64,000 nucleotides of DNA, from positions 372,001 through 436,000 of the forward strand of contig JAGMVK010000024.1 of assembly GCA_020747065.1 (NCBI GenBank). The letters are read 5' to 3'. This document shows positions 46,636 through 59,919 of this stretch, in pieces. The DNA is from Cadophora sp. MPI-SDFR-AT-0126 (lineage: Eukaryota; Ascomycota; Leotiomycetes; Helotiales; Ploettnerulaceae). Positions within the stretch are counted from its first letter, which is position 1. Each line of letters begins with the position of its first letter. A program made the translations under genes and the position numbers. The notes under the pieces are model-generated. The model was not told the DNA's origin and did not search any database. It worked only from the letters and a program-made list of their open reading frames with translations.

Positions 46636-49600
46636 ATGGCACGAAAATATCTTGGAGGCTCGGGTGATGCGCTGACAGTATGGATTACTCTTGCCGCCTC
46701 TACCGTTCTGGTATTTTACGGTTACGACCAGGTGAGCATGCTGTGTCGTCTCTCTGTCATAAGACTTATCGTCGCTAGGGCGTGTTCGGAAACATTCTTG
46801 TCTCTGAAGACTTCATTCAGACTGTTGGTCACCCGACTGTGAGTGAACAGGGCACAATGACGTCCGTCTACAACCTTGGATGTTTTGGTGGTGCCTTATC
46901 GACGCTCTATACCGGTGATAAGCTCGGACGACCCAGGACTTTGATCGTTGGCAGTCTCGTCATTGCCCTTGGCGCTATCATCCAAGCAACAGTTTTTGGC
47001 CCGACGCAGATGTACATTGGTCGCGTCGTTGCGGGTAAGCCATCTCTACCTATCAATGTATCTCGCTAACGGGTCAGGACTTGGTACTGGTATGAATACT
47101 GCCACTGCTGGAGTCTGGCAGTCCGAGACAGCAAAGACACGAAGCAGAGGGAAGCTCGTTATTATCCAAATGGCCAATTGTATCACGGTATGTCCCAAGA
47201 ACAGTTTGGGACCAATGTCTCACAGAAACAGGGTTTCTGCATTTCAAATTGGTTGACATTGGGCTTCTCGTTCGTTCCTGGTAGTGCTAGCTGGAGATTT
47301 CCACTGGCATTCCAAATTTGTGAGTTCCAGCAAGGACTGCGGCTTTACCCACGATACTAATTGTTCCAGTCTTCTCGTTCCTAATCTGTTTGATGTGTCC
47401 ATTCCTCCCAGATTCCCCACGCCTCCTCATGCGCAAAGATAAACGTGAAGAGGCACTTGAAGTCTTGGCTGCGCTAGAGGGCAATGGAGCAACATCGGAA
47501 AGTCCTTCGGTACGGACTCAGTATGCCATCATTCAAGATGTAATGGAGAAGGAGAAAGGCGACAACTACAGCTGGTGGCAATTGATCACTGGAAGAGGCC
47601 CGAACGGCGTGGTCCGCCGCATGATTCTTGGGGCCTGGATGCAATGTATGAATCAGGTACGTGATTTTTGATCCCTATCATGATTGTTACTCATCGCAAC
47701 TACAGATCTCCGGCATCAACGTTACTTCGTACTACATGACCTATGTGTTCATCAATGCTCTTGGATTCAGTGAGCTCATGTCTCGGATCTTGGCAGCAGC
47801 AGGCTCTGTGGACTATTTGATCTTCTCCTTCCTGGCATACTTCGTAATAGAACGATATGGTCGTCGCAGCGTTATGATGGTATCTGCAGCGGCATGTGCA
47901 CTGTGCTGGGCGATAATCTCCTTGTCAGCCTCACAGATCGCATTCGGAAATGGGGACACATACGCGTGGGGCTGTGCAGCTATTTTCGGCTTCTTCGCCT
48001 TCTTCGCCTCATTCGGGATGGGCGTCCTTGCGGTACCTTGGCTCTATCCCACTGAAGTGAACGCTCTTGCATTCCGATCCAAGGGTGCAAGTCTGGCAAT
48101 GGCCTCCAACTGGTATGTGTTATGATGTAACGTCTCACCCCTGGTTTCCGCCCACCCCTACATTCCGCCTACCTCGCTTAACCTCACCGCTTCTTATACC
48201 ACCTAACTTCAATAATTATTTAATATTTTATTCTCTAATCGATTTTCTTGAAATTTGGAATGTGAATTGATCTCATCATGAAGCCTTAATATACTGAACG
48301 TGACGTTATGTGTGCTGTTGAGGAGATCGTAAATGGCAAGTCCTTGCGGAAGGCATGTCTGGAGTGGGGTATTCCAAGGTCTACTCTTCGTGATCGGAAT
48401 GTAACGACATAACTACATAAGGAGGCCGCTAAACATATGCAAAGACTTCCTACTGTAATTGAAGATCGATTGACTAATTGGATTTTAACTTAAGAGTCTC
48501 TTGGCCATGGAGTTACCTACACGCAGATACGGGTTTTTGGAGAGAGGCTCTTAGCTCTTTAAGGAGACTACCGCCCACTTGGAAAACACTGGATGGCACG
48601 GTTTTTGGCTCGGAATCCTATTCTTAAGACTAAGAGGCAGATATACATCGATTCTGTACGTGTTAATAATACTTGTTCTGAAGTTATTAAGCTGTGGTTC
48701 CAAAAATTGGTAATTCCGGTAATCAAGGTAATTCCAGCCTCTTAACGATGGAATATGGACGAGACTGGTATTATGGAAGGTTATGGTCTGAATGGATATA
48801 TAGTAGGGAGTGTAGAGGTACGTAAGGTTCAAGGAAAACAGCCAGGCTCGCGCTTTTGGACGATAATTATTGAGTGTATATCCGCAACAGGTCTCTCCAC
48901 GTTTCCGGCTGTAATATACAAGGGAAAATCGGTCCAACAACAATGGTTTCCATCGCAATTAGATATATTCGATCCATGGTACTTTACAGCCACAGAAAAT
49001 GGGTGGACAACTGATCAGACGGCTCTGGAGTGGCTGGAAAAGGTCTTTATTCCTCAGACGGAACCACGTGACCATTCAGCAAGACTCCTTATTCTAGACG
49101 GCCATGGGAGCCACGAGACTACGGATTTCCTTTGGAGGTGTCTCAAGCACAATATTTACCTTCTTTTCTTACCGGCACATACGTCACACGTCTTACAACC
49201 TCTTGATTTGACAGTTTTTTCATCTCTCAGGCGTGCTTACCGGAAAGAGCTTCAAAAGTTGAGTTCAATAATCGATTCTACGCCAATTGGCAAGCGCAAT
49301 TTCCTCATATGCTACGAGAAGGCACGCCGAGAAAGTATTACAGCTTCAAATATCAAGGCTGGGTAGAGAACTACCGGTCTATGGCCGGTCTCTATGGTAA
49401 AGCCATTGATGAGCCCTTTGCTCTTGGAAAACAGTAATAAATCGACAAATCCGACTCTCCCAAAGCTTCAAGAGATGCCAATACTACCTCTAAAGGTTTC
49501 CGATACTTCAATTGAGTTGCATACTCCAAGAAACCGGAAAGAGATGTACGTACAGATTCGGACCCTAGCCAGCGGGTCACATGACCAACTTCCAGTCAAT

Positions 49601-50331
49601 CGTTTACTCTTCAGGAAGGTTATAAAGGGAATGGACGAAAGAGACTACGAATTAGGGAAGGCGAATATGAGGGTCAAAGAGTTGGAAGAGAGATTGGAGC
49701 AAGTACGGCCAAGGAAAAGAAAGAAAGTCCTGACTAGTCCAAATTCCCGGTTTGTGAGAACACGTGCAATTAGGGAGGCTCAAATCGCAGCTGGAGAACG
49801 CCAAATTGAACCTGTAGAATCAGAAAGCGAAGGAGATTCAGATTCTATAATATCTTGTATAGAAGTTGACGCAGAATAGAAATATTAAGTGTTGAAAATC
49901 AGGTGACGGAATTAGTGGGGTGGGCGGAATGTAGGGGTGGGCGGAAACCAGGGGTGAGACGTTATTGAAAGCTGATGTGTCTAACATTTTCCAGGATCAT
50001 GAATTACATGGTTGCTCAGATCACACCACCCGGTATTGCGAACCTTGGATACAAATTTTGGGTCATCTGGGCAGTCATATGTGCTGCATTTGTGCCTATC
50101 ACATATTTCTTTTATCCCGAGACCGCGAATCGTTCACTTGAGGATATCGATAGATTCTTTGCCGACCACCCTGGAATATTCGTATTTCGGAACAAGACTG
50201 CTACACAGCTCGCACGACCTGAAATCTACGTCGCCGCCGATAAGGAGATTGAAAACCGAGAGTTCAAGGTGGCTGATGGTAGTACAGAGGATGAGAAGAC
50301 GGCCTATGTCAATGAGATGGAGAAGGTTTAA
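46636..50331 (+). CDS. MFS sugar transporter, 526 aa, 7 exons, transposon in last intron
   Basis: Exons: 46636-46731, 46779-47034, 47078-47187, 47232-47319, 47370-47656, 47706-48112, 49995-50331; all junctions are GT..AG and in phase. Sugar-porter signatures appear in order: GYDQGVFGN, DKLGRPRT, WRFPLAFQI, PDSPRLL, NQISGINVTSYY, ERYGRR, VPWLYPTEV and FYPETANRSLEDID, fitting a 12-helix plasma-membrane carrier. Substrate cannot be read off. Introns 1-5 are 43-50 bp; intron 6 is 1,882 bp because a Fot1-like element (48130-49962) sits in it. Without it and one TA copy the intron is 47 bp. Splice sites are intact, so the gene may still work if the long intron is removed. Confidence 0.88.
48130..49962 (+). 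mobile_element. Fot1/pogo-type (Tc1/mariner superfamily) DNA transposon, 1,833 bp
   Basis: The ends are perfect 40-bp inverted repeats beginning ACGTCTCACCCCTGG, flanked by TA at 48128-48129 and 49963-49964, the standard target duplication of this superfamily. It contains one transposase frame (48278-49879) broken by six stops. It lies wholly inside intron 6 of the sugar transporter, in the same orientation. Composition is near that of the host gene, so RIP damage is light and the insertion is probably young compared with the LTR elements. Confidence 0.93.
48278..49879 (+). pseudogene. Fot1/pogo-type transposase, nonsense-inactivated
   Basis: One continuous frame of about 533 codons, no frameshift. 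The N-terminus has an HTH/CENP-B-like part (NGKSLRKACLEWGIPRSTLR; LGKHWMARFLARNP). The catalytic DDE_1 domain follows: first Asp in RWNMDETGIMEGYG, second in LLILDGHGSHET, third in THSTSH-like HTSHVLQPLDLTVFS, giving the D,D,D set of this group. In-frame stops: TAA at 48287, 48410, 48491, 48560, 48743 and TAG at 49364. The TAA codons fit CAA-to-TAA changes (for example before ESLGHG). Loss of activity means any movement would need a helper. Confidence 0.85.
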
Positions 50332-50972
50332 GCAGTTTAGGTCTCAGTCGAGTGATGGTTCAAAAAGGGTCTGTATTTGTTTTCTTGAAGGGCAATTAAA
50401 GAGTACCAGAACTAAGCCACAGAATGGAGTGTGAAGAGTGTTAGACTATATACTGCTTCGAAACACTACTGAATCGCCTCCGGAAGGGGATCGAACCCTC
50501 ATCCCAGCCGCAATACAACTTGTAAGGGCTCATCTGACGGGGCCAGGTTCAGCAAACCACCAGAGAATTCTCAACACTTTCAAAGATGAATCAAAACAGC
50601 AACGGTACTACAAACACACTCCAGTACCAACAATTTTCATTGGAGTACGAACTCCGAGACGAGTAACCCCTTGTCACTAGGCCGTTGGAAATCGCATATC
50701 GTACGGCTTTGGGGTTGATGGTTGAAGTCGAGAAACATGGGGATGGAGGAATTACCGAAAATGTACAAAGGATCTTGCAAACTATCTGCGAGAAGCAAAG
50801 TATTGCCGTTGCACAGACGGGACCTACGAATTCAGTGAATTGGGTAGATGAGATGGAATTGAGGGGGCCACGGCTCATTATTTATGACTTGTGATAGCAG
50901 TTTGTGGGATGGACCAATCTACATGTATACGCCGAACACCTCCATCAACTCCTTCGTTTCCTTTAAGCTAAG
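50332..50972. other. 3' flank of transporter with repeat fragment and possible orphan exon
   Basis: Includes the Copia-LTR-like fragment at 50434-50545. Further right, 50685-50893 is open on + and protein-like (LEIAYRTALGLMVEVEKHG, then QRILQTICEKQSIAVAQTG) following a CACTAG acceptor-like site, perhaps the last exon of a gene truncated by the AT-rich block. No family recognised. Confidence 0.4.
50434..50545 (-). repeat. fragment related to the Copia LTR, with tRNA-like promoter boxes
   Basis: 50441-50485 closely matches LTR B (shared GACTATATACTGC and AATCGCCTCCG), and the similarity continues at a lower level to about 50530. On the minus strand it contains GGTTCGATCCC, a perfect pol III B-box, and TGGCCCCGTCAG, a weak A-box, at tRNA-like spacing, but no acceptor stem can be folded. 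It is either an unmutated relative of LTR B or a tRNA-derived SINE-like piece. Confidence 0.45.
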
Positions 50973-51196
50973 TGTAACGACGCTATATTGCTAAGTGCAG
51001 TATCAAGTATAGGAGCAAGAGGTTAGGTAAATAGTGATATTATAGATTTGGTATAAAGGAAATAAAAAAGTAAGGAATTCTTAGAGAGAGAGTGATCTTA
51101 TATATATATACAAATTTAGTTTAATTTTTGTTTAGTAATATTCTAGTTAAACTTAAGTACTTTTATTTTTAGTACTTTTGTTATTTTAATATTATA
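50973..51196 (-). repeat. 3' LTR of chromovirus copy D (224 bp)
   Basis: On the + strand it starts TGTAACGACGCTATATTG. It aligns with the copy A LTRs. The sequence to its right matches the 3' internal region of copy A, so it is the 3' LTR of a minus-strand element. Confidence 0.85.
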
Positions 51197-52305
51197 TTAT
51201 CTTCTTTTTATAAGAGAGCTTGTTTTTAAAATCTAAATTATATTTTTATATAAAATTATTATTATATAAAATAGTAAAGATATATAGCTTTTATAGGGAA
51301 ATTTTAAAGAAAGTATTGATTTAGTAATATTAATTAATAATAATAGTAATAGTAAGTAAGGTAATAATCTAACTATAAAATTATTTGAAAGGTATTTGAA
51401 TTAGGTTTAGTAAGGCTATAATTACTATTATATATATTATAGTACTTAATAGCGCAGATTTTTAGAATTCTATTTTTTTTTTAAAATAATTATAGTTTTA
51501 AGTTTTGTAAGTAAATATTATATATAAAAGTTTATTAATTTATATATATTACTAATATATTCTAATAATTTATATTAAATAAAATAAGTAATTTCAGAAT
51601 AAATAAGTTTTGAATTTCTAGTAGTTTAATAATAATTTAAAAGTAATTTAGTATATTAATATAAATAGTACTTACTCTAATCTCTATTAATACTCTTAAA
51701 TCCACTTATTACAAGTACTGTATTTAATATATTTACTTATTAATTACTAATCTAGAATATATTTGCAAATTCAATAGCGCTAAAAATAAGAAGTATACGT
51801 ACTATAAGAAGTAAGCTAAGAAATGTAATCTTATAAGTATTTCCTATTCTCTTTTTTTAAATCTAGATTATTATAAATATAGTTTAATTATAATTTGAAT
51901 AAGCCAAAATACTGATTTCTGTACTAGATTCTATATTATATAATTATAGAGTACTATAAGTTTTTTTTTTGCTATTACTACTAAAAACAATAAAAGTATT
52001 ATTTCTATTGCCTAAGAAATGAATACTAAATTATATATTACTATTACTAATATTCCTAAGACATAGAGTAAGCTATAATTAAAGTTATTAAAGAAAATCC
52101 GTATTCTTTACTAGACTATTACAGATCTAGTTATATAATAAGCTATAGATTATCTTCTTTTTTTCCCTTTTTCTTTTACTATAAATTTACTTGTAATTAC
52201 TTTAATTTAAAATAATGATATAGTTTTATATATACTTTCTTTTATTAAGTAATTTTAAGTAATTACTAATTAATATACATATAAAGTATAATTTTAGTCC
52301 TAAAC

Positions 52306-52520
52306 TATCGGTTTAATACCGAATATAAGCCAAGAATTAAATATAAATATCATATATATACATATTAAGCTTAATAGTGTGGAAAATCTGTGTATTTCTA
52401 AGAGAGGTTAAGAAATACTAGACTATATACTGCCTTTAAAACACTACTAAATCGCCTCCGTAAGTGGTCCTACTCCCTATTCTAGCTAAAATATATCCTG
52501 TATAGGCCTATGAACTAATA
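52306..52520 (-). repeat. 3' LTR of Copia element B (215 bp)
   Basis: On + it begins TATCGGTTTAATACCG and ends ATGAACTAATA. Compared with the right LTR the differences are transitions. Confidence 0.85.
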
Positions 52521-55500
52521 CTAGTAAATCTTCTTTTAGAAAGATAGTTTCCAAATAAATCTCTATTATAAAAGTAAATCTCTATTCTAATTATAAAAGA
52601 AAAAACAATTATAAAGAATAATTATATAAGTAAAGGAGGTAATATAGGTATACTAAGTATAGAGCTACGGAAGTACTATAGTCTAAAAGACCTCTAGTTA
52701 TAGCCTAAAAGCTATATATTAGAAGTAATTAATATAGTCTATTAAAAAACAATAGTAAGTAAATAAATACTAAGTAAGGCTATTACTAGTTATATAAAAC
52801 CAAGATGTTTCTCTATTCTAAAGCTCTTTCTCCTTAAGTAAATATTAAAAAACTACTTATAAGTATATAAACCTTTAATCTTAAGAAATATTTATTAATA
52901 TTTTACTATAGTCTATACTAAATTAAATAAGTAAAAGTAAGTATAAAAATTCAAAAGAATTGTAGGTAGTTTAGTAGTAAAATAAATACTAATATAAATA
53001 ATGCTTATACTAATACTATTTAAAGCTCTTACTATTACCTACTAAAATTACTATATCTATTATATCTAATTCCTAGTAAAAAAATTAAACTATATCTATT
53101 CCTTTAATAAGTAAGAGAGTAAGAAATACTTATACTATACTAAAAAGAAATCCTTATATAATCCCGTAGGTACCTCCCCTTCCTTTTTCTAATCTTAAAT
53201 TCTAAATTACCTTAAATATAATCTATAATTAATCTATTTATAGATCTCCTAATTCTTAAATACTAAATACTAAAAACTTACTTATACCCTTACTAGTAAG
53301 AATACTATTATTATCTCTATTACTACTATAGCTATTAATACAGAACTCTAAATTATAATTATTAAGCTACTAAAGACTCGGAATAAGATAAGTTTAGTAT
53401 TATTAAAGAAAACTTATACTCTTTATACTAGAATAGCGAATCTTACCTAAAATTAATTTATAAATAATCCCCTTTTCATTTACTCTAATTCTTTACTAAA
53501 TATACTTTAATTCATATTCAACTAAAACTTCTATAGGACTACGAGTAGATCCTCTCTTATATAAAGAAGTGGATTAAAAAGGCTATAGCTTTTATTATAT
53601 CTTATTATAGTAGTATTAAGTGTAAGACCCCTATAGGGGATAATAGAGATAAAAATAAAGAAGGTTTAGGCCCTTAGGTAAAGAAAAATTAAGATAAAAA
53701 TTACCTAGATAGTATAGGAAAAGAGAAATCTAATAATACACTAATTAATTTAAGTACTACTTATAAGTAAGAGAATAGGCCCTATTTTGGAATGACTTTA
53801 TAATTAGTTCTTCGTAGTAGTACTTTCTTTATACTAATATACGGGAATAACTCCCTATAGTAAAACTAGCACTTAGTCCCTATTAAAGTATTATTGTAAG
53901 ATTACTTATTAGTACTTTAAATTAAAGAATAATTACTTGTAAATTAAACTTATTCTTTTTTCTATATCTTAAACATAACTAAAAATAATTATAAGTGATT
54001 AATAAAAGTTATAAGGAAATCATAATAAAGGAAAAATCACCCCTTACCTAAAACCTTTCTGTTACTCCACTAAATTAGTACTATTAATTTGTAAGCCTAG
54101 ATTATAAGTTAAACTAGCTTCTAAATCGATATTAAGTAACCTCTGAACCTAATCCTTTATCTTTATAATTAAGGTATTAGTATTAATTAGCTCTTAAAGA
54201 GCTCTATTCGATATTATTTTTATTATAGTATTAGCAGAATTATAAGTACTATTAATCCATTAAATCTCCGTTAACTTCCTACACTTATATAATTAACGAA
54301 TTACTATTATATTAATTATTAAATATTTCTCCTTTATAATACTAAGCTTAATAATATACTTATAAAGAAATAGGGAATCTATATATACTATAGTAGAAAG
54401 CTATAGTAATCTAAGCTTATCTATTACTATATTAATAATAATTTCTAAAGTAATTAATATATCGATTCCTACTACTATAGTATATAGCTCTAAAGTAAGT
54501 ATAGTACGCATTACTCTTTTGCACTTTATAGAACTTATATAAATAATATTACTAAAAAGAATAAATTTTATGTCCCCCTCTATTTCTATTTTAATTACTA
54601 CTAGAAACTCGATTTATAAACTTAGATTCTTATTATTAGTAAATAATCTATTAATAAAAATATAAAGTTTAGTATAGTATAAATTAATTAATATATATCA
54701 TAAACCTTTTTCTATATTATCTATTTACTATTAAAGGTATTAATTCAAAGCTTTAGTATTATTAATTATTAGATCCTGATATTATACTACTACTAATAGA
54801 TCAAAATTAACTTCTAATTAGTAAATTATTACAATATAAGCTCTATAAGTATATTACTTTACGTAAGCCTTCTTATAATCTAGTACTTTTATATTAACTA
54901 ATTCTAACCTTACTTCTTACTCTTTCTATAATATATAAATATTATCTTTATCTAAAGTAATAATATATCTATTAAATATAATAAATTTAAAGAGAAGTAG
55001 GACCTGAATTAGCTTTATTAGGAAATTGATTTTTATAATCCTATCCTACTCTTTTACTAAAAAATTGTTATCCCTAAGAATAAGAGTATTATCTATTTAT
55101 ATTCTAATAACTCTAAACTTATGACTTTCTTTAATATTAATTAATAAATAAAGATTATATATTAATATTTCTATCTAAAGCCTTTTTATATAGTACTTAT
55201 AATAGGTATTAAACCAGTAATTTCTAAATTCTAGTATACTATAAAAAGAGAGTATTACTATAAATATTATACTAAGAAGGAATTTATCTATAATCTCTTT
55301 TAGTAATTATATAAAAATATTCTAAAGAAATTTTATTATTAATTAAATGTAGGCCTAAGTAATATCTTGGATTATTAAACGTATACTAGACCCCTTTTAG
55401 ACCTAATTTAGGTACCTTATAATTATAATTAGGAAAATAAGTAATCTCTAGTTTACTTATTAGATAATAGGAAACTAAATTAATATCTCCTTCTTACCTT

Positions 55501-58500
55501 TATTATTAAAGTATTAAATAATAAGTCTTAATTTCTTATATAGTATTATAAACTCCTTACCCTTTACTTTATTTATTATCCTTAATTTAAAGATATAGTA
55601 GCCTCTTACTCTAGAATCGCCTTTAGAAATTAGTATAAAAATACCTCTCTTAATAAGAGCTTTATACTTAATTTATTAGAATTACTGAAATAGTAAGCTA
55701 AGTATAGTGATCTTACCCTCTATATATAGCTTAATTAATAGCTCTTAATCTCTTATCTCCTTCTTAATTAGAAATACTTTAGTATTATAATTATTATTAA
55801 TTATTAGTAGTCCTAGAATTAGCTTTATAAATAGGACTTCAATAGTAATTTAAGGAACTTTTAGTACAGTTTTATAGACTTTTTGGACTAGTAAGCTAGG
55901 CTTATAGGTTATATCTAGTAATTTTTTTTTCTTTTATTTAATACTAAATGTATCTATTTTAAATAAATATACTAATATTAAATAAAATATATATATTCTA
56001 CTATTATCTATATCTATTTTATATACTTTACTCTCTATTTCTAAGAAAGTATAGGATTCTTTTTATCCCTTCTTTTTATATTAAACTAATACTTAATCTT
56101 AAAACTTAAGATTATAAATATATATTATACTAGGGCTATTATAAATTACTAGTATATCATTAATTTACTATTTTGTATATATTTAGTATACCTCTATTAT
56201 AATTCTTTTAATAATCTTCGTATATTATTAAATAAATGAGTTTAAAGGATCTATTTCTGTTATATTTAGGTAAGCACTGAAAATAAGAAATATAAGAATT
56301 AAGCTATTTAGTCTAATTGTATTATTAATAGCTTTAATAGCTATCTATAAGTGATCCTTATTACTTATATTAAAGTACTTTTCCGTAATAATTTCGTAAG
56401 TATATTAAAGTAAATAATAATATTATTTTACTTTACTAATTAAGTAGTGTACCTCTACTAGAATAAGTTTAAGTATATTTCCTATAACCCTAAGTATACT
56501 CCAAAACTCCGCAAAATTAAAATTAGTTCTATAATTATAAATAATAAAGTTAGGGGATTTAATATATATATTTATCTATACTAATTTAAATACGTTAAAA
56601 GTAGCCTAAGTCGTAATTAAACTAGGGCACTTTTAGAGTAGCTTTACAGCTCTAAATCCTATAACCTTATTTACTATATAAAGTATATATTATTCTCTAA
56701 ACTATGTAATATTAATATAAACTATATAATTAAAGTTTATATTATTTTGCAATTTAAATCTAAATCTATGTAAAGCGTTTACATATTTCTAGTAATACTC
56801 ATATATTTCTTTAACTCGCAACATGATATTGGAATTAAACTTATAGCTAATTTAGTGTAGTAAATACTGCAAACATTATACTAATAGGTAGCCGAATCAT
56901 CTATAAAGCTAATAAATCTCTGCTTTTATTAAATAGCACTAGTTAATTATATTAACTAAAGATTTGATTAATTAATAATACTAATCCAAAAGAAACTATA
57001 AGTACTTCTTCTTTCGCATAATCAAGTACCTCTTGTCTCCCTGAACTAATATATTCTATAGATTATTATAGTATATACTCATCTTATCTAATTATTGTAA
57101 ACACACTAAAAATAGCACGTCTGTATCTATAATATAAAAGTCTAAAACCCTAATTAGGGTATTTACTGTAGTAACTCCTAGAAAGGTATAAAAACCAGCT
57201 CTAAATTAAATCTAATTCTTACTTAATTAACTAGTATCGTACTTGATATTCTAAACTTACTATAATGCATGTAATTAATTAATACCTCCTATATTCTTAC
57301 TAAACGCTCCTATATTACTAAAAAGACCTTAAAAGAATTAATCTATCTATTATATTATATACTTTTCTTTCTAAAGCGGCTTTTAAATTCTATTCTCTAA
57401 TATATATAATGCTTTCTATTTATTAAGCCTTTTTATAATATCTTGTATATTATATTCTGCCTTACTTATTATAAATACAGTTATAAAAAAAGCCTTTTTA
57501 TCTTTATTCCTACTATTAAAATCAATTAATAAATTATTAAAATATAATAAAGTATCAGAATCCTAAGAATCTAGATTATCTTTCTAAATTTTAGAATTTT
57601 CCTAATTCTAATCTAAATCTAATCTAGTTCTCTTAGTATATACTAAGTAAGCCTTAAAAGAATTATTAATTACTTTTATACTTTCTACTTTGCGCTTAAT
57701 AAAGTACTTTATCTTTAATACTCTTTACTCCTTATTAAAATAATAGCTACTATAATAATTTATCTTCTTATAAATAATATACTCTATATAACTTAGTTTA
57801 AACTAGAATTTAGTTTTATATTTATTATTTACTAAAAATTTCATCCTTCGATCTAAATAAAGGGCTCTTCTATTTACTATATAGTAATAATAGTAATTCA
57901 GTCCTAACCTAGTATATTTTCCTACTTATAATCCTAACTTATGAATTATTTTTACACTTAAAGCTATATAAAGGCTATCTATTAATATAAGAAATATAAA
58001 TAATACTTAAAATAATGCTATCTTAAAGAGCGAGTTTCTAAATACTCCCTATATAAGCTTATTATATAATATCTTATTATTTTATATATTATTATCTTTA
58101 AGGCTAAGTTAGATACTTTATAATTCTTTAGTAAAGCTCTTTAACTAAGCTAAAATTAGCCCGCTTTTTTAGTAAAGCTCAGCTTAAAATAATAAGAAAG
58201 TTAGGCTAAACTAGTAATTAAGGAATTAGTTAATTCTCTCCTCTATCTTAAAGTTAGTATATATTACTTTAATAAAATTATTAAATTTATATCCCTTATT
58301 CTATAGGTACTAATAATAGTATAAACTTACTTTATTTTAGAGTATTATTAAAAATACCTAGTACTAAATATTATAATTAATACTAGCTTTCTAGTAAAAG
58401 TTAGTAAAGATATGTAATTTCTTATTTAAGTAGTTTTTAAATTTACTATACTAAAACTCTTTTATATATATCTTACTAAGGTTTACTAAGAACTTTAATT

Positions 58501-59704
58501 AGCCCTGCGTTAATATATCCTAAATATATTAGGATAATTATATTTACTCTATATATAGTTTATTAGGTCTAGGTTTCATAAATAAGAGTAAAGATCCATC
58601 CCGCGGGTACATATCTAGGACTAGCACTAGATTTAGTAATAAATTCTTATTTAGTCTCTATATTAGTACTATATTTAGGAATCCTTTTCTAAGAATAAAT
58701 AAAAACTCCCTTTTTATATAAACTAGTAGTATTACACTATATAAATTATTATTTGAAATAGTGAGTTTTATATAAGTAAAGGTAGTAAAATTATTTAAGC
58801 TCTAAGATACCTTAGTCCTTAGGAAATTACTTCTTAATTAAATATATTAGCGTATTCCCTCTTTCTCCTCTAAAATAATCGATTTAATAAAATTAATTAC
58901 TACTATTAGTTTATTATATTAATATAATAGAGGCACTCTTTAATAAAGTATTTAAATAGTTGAGATTATTACTTAATAAGTACTCCAAATCTAGTCCGGT
59001 ACTATTTTAAGAGTATTCTAAATTTATAATCTTAATTAATTCTTTAATTAAATATTATCTTTAGTTTATATTATTTAAGCTAATGTAATAAATACTAATA
59101 CTTTATTTTATTATATATAAATACTATTAATTCGTAATATATCCTATAGTATAATCTACTCTAATTTCCTTATTTAAGAAAAATAGAAAAAAGATTAATT
59201 TCTAAAGTACTCTTAATAATCTTAGAAAAGAAACTTACTCTTCTTATTACTATTGCAAAAGAACTTCTAAAACTTTTATAAAAGCTTTATTAGATCCTCT
59301 AATAATTCCTTTACTAGCTTTAGCCTTATTTATACTACTTCCGCTATTTCCTCTTTCTCCTCTACTCTTTTCTCTTAATCTAAAATAGTTAGTATTTTTT
59401 TAATTATAATTTATATCTAAATTAATAATCTCTTAAATATAGTATTATTTACTTAAAAGCTCTTTAGCTAGAGTTAAATAATTAATTTAATAATTATTAA
59501 AAAGGAATTACTACTATTATTATATATATAAGTATATAAAATTTATAATTTAAATATAATACTTATTTCTTACTCCTAAATCACTACTTATTAATTTAGT
59601 TTCAAAGAGTTATTTATTAAGTATAACTAAGTACTTAATATTAAAATCGCTACTTTTCTTACTATAATCTATTTACTTTATAATACGTATTAACTACTAA
59701 TTAG

Positions 59705-59919
59705 TATTAATTTAATACTAAATATAAGCTAAAAATTAAACGTAAATATCATGTATATATATATTAAGCTTAATAGTATAGAAAATCTATGTATTTTTAA
59801 GAGAGGTTAGGAAATACTAGATTATATACTACCTCTAAAACGCTACCGAATCGCCTCCGCAAGTAGTCCTACCCCCTATTCTAGCTGAGACATGTCCTGT
59901 ATAGGCCTGTGGACTAACA
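59705..59919 (-). repeat. 5' LTR of Copia element B (215 bp)
   Basis: On + it begins TATTAATTTAATACTA and ends GTGGACTAACA; minus-strand start TGTTAGTCCACAGGCC. It is followed by the right TAAAC copy. Confidence 0.85.

Larger units (their letters stand above)
52306..59919 (-). mobile_element. complete Ty1/Copia element B (7,614 bp), nested in copy D, inactivated
   Basis: 215-bp LTRs (52306-52520, 59705-59919) and a 5-bp duplication TAAAC (52301-52305, 59920-59924). On the minus strand the integrase core is readable around 56240-56640: SPNFIIYNYRTNFNFAEF, where fungal Copia elements have a GPPD.I.HDAGTNF.S.EFR pattern, then KLILVEVHY, and AINNTIRLNSLILIFLIF-type sequence downstream. Reverse transcriptase appears at about 54960-55130 as RVIRI*IDNTLIL, from an IQTDDTL-type motif with D to N. 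The integrase-before-RT order is that of Copia. Stops throughout; strongly AT-rich. Confidence 0.85.

Noticed and set aside
50478..50550. Possible tRNA gene on the minus strand (GGTTCGATCCC T-loop)
   Set aside because: The T-arm pairs, but the seven bases at the 5' end do not pair with the would-be 3' acceptor strand, and part of the sequence aligns with the Copia LTR.
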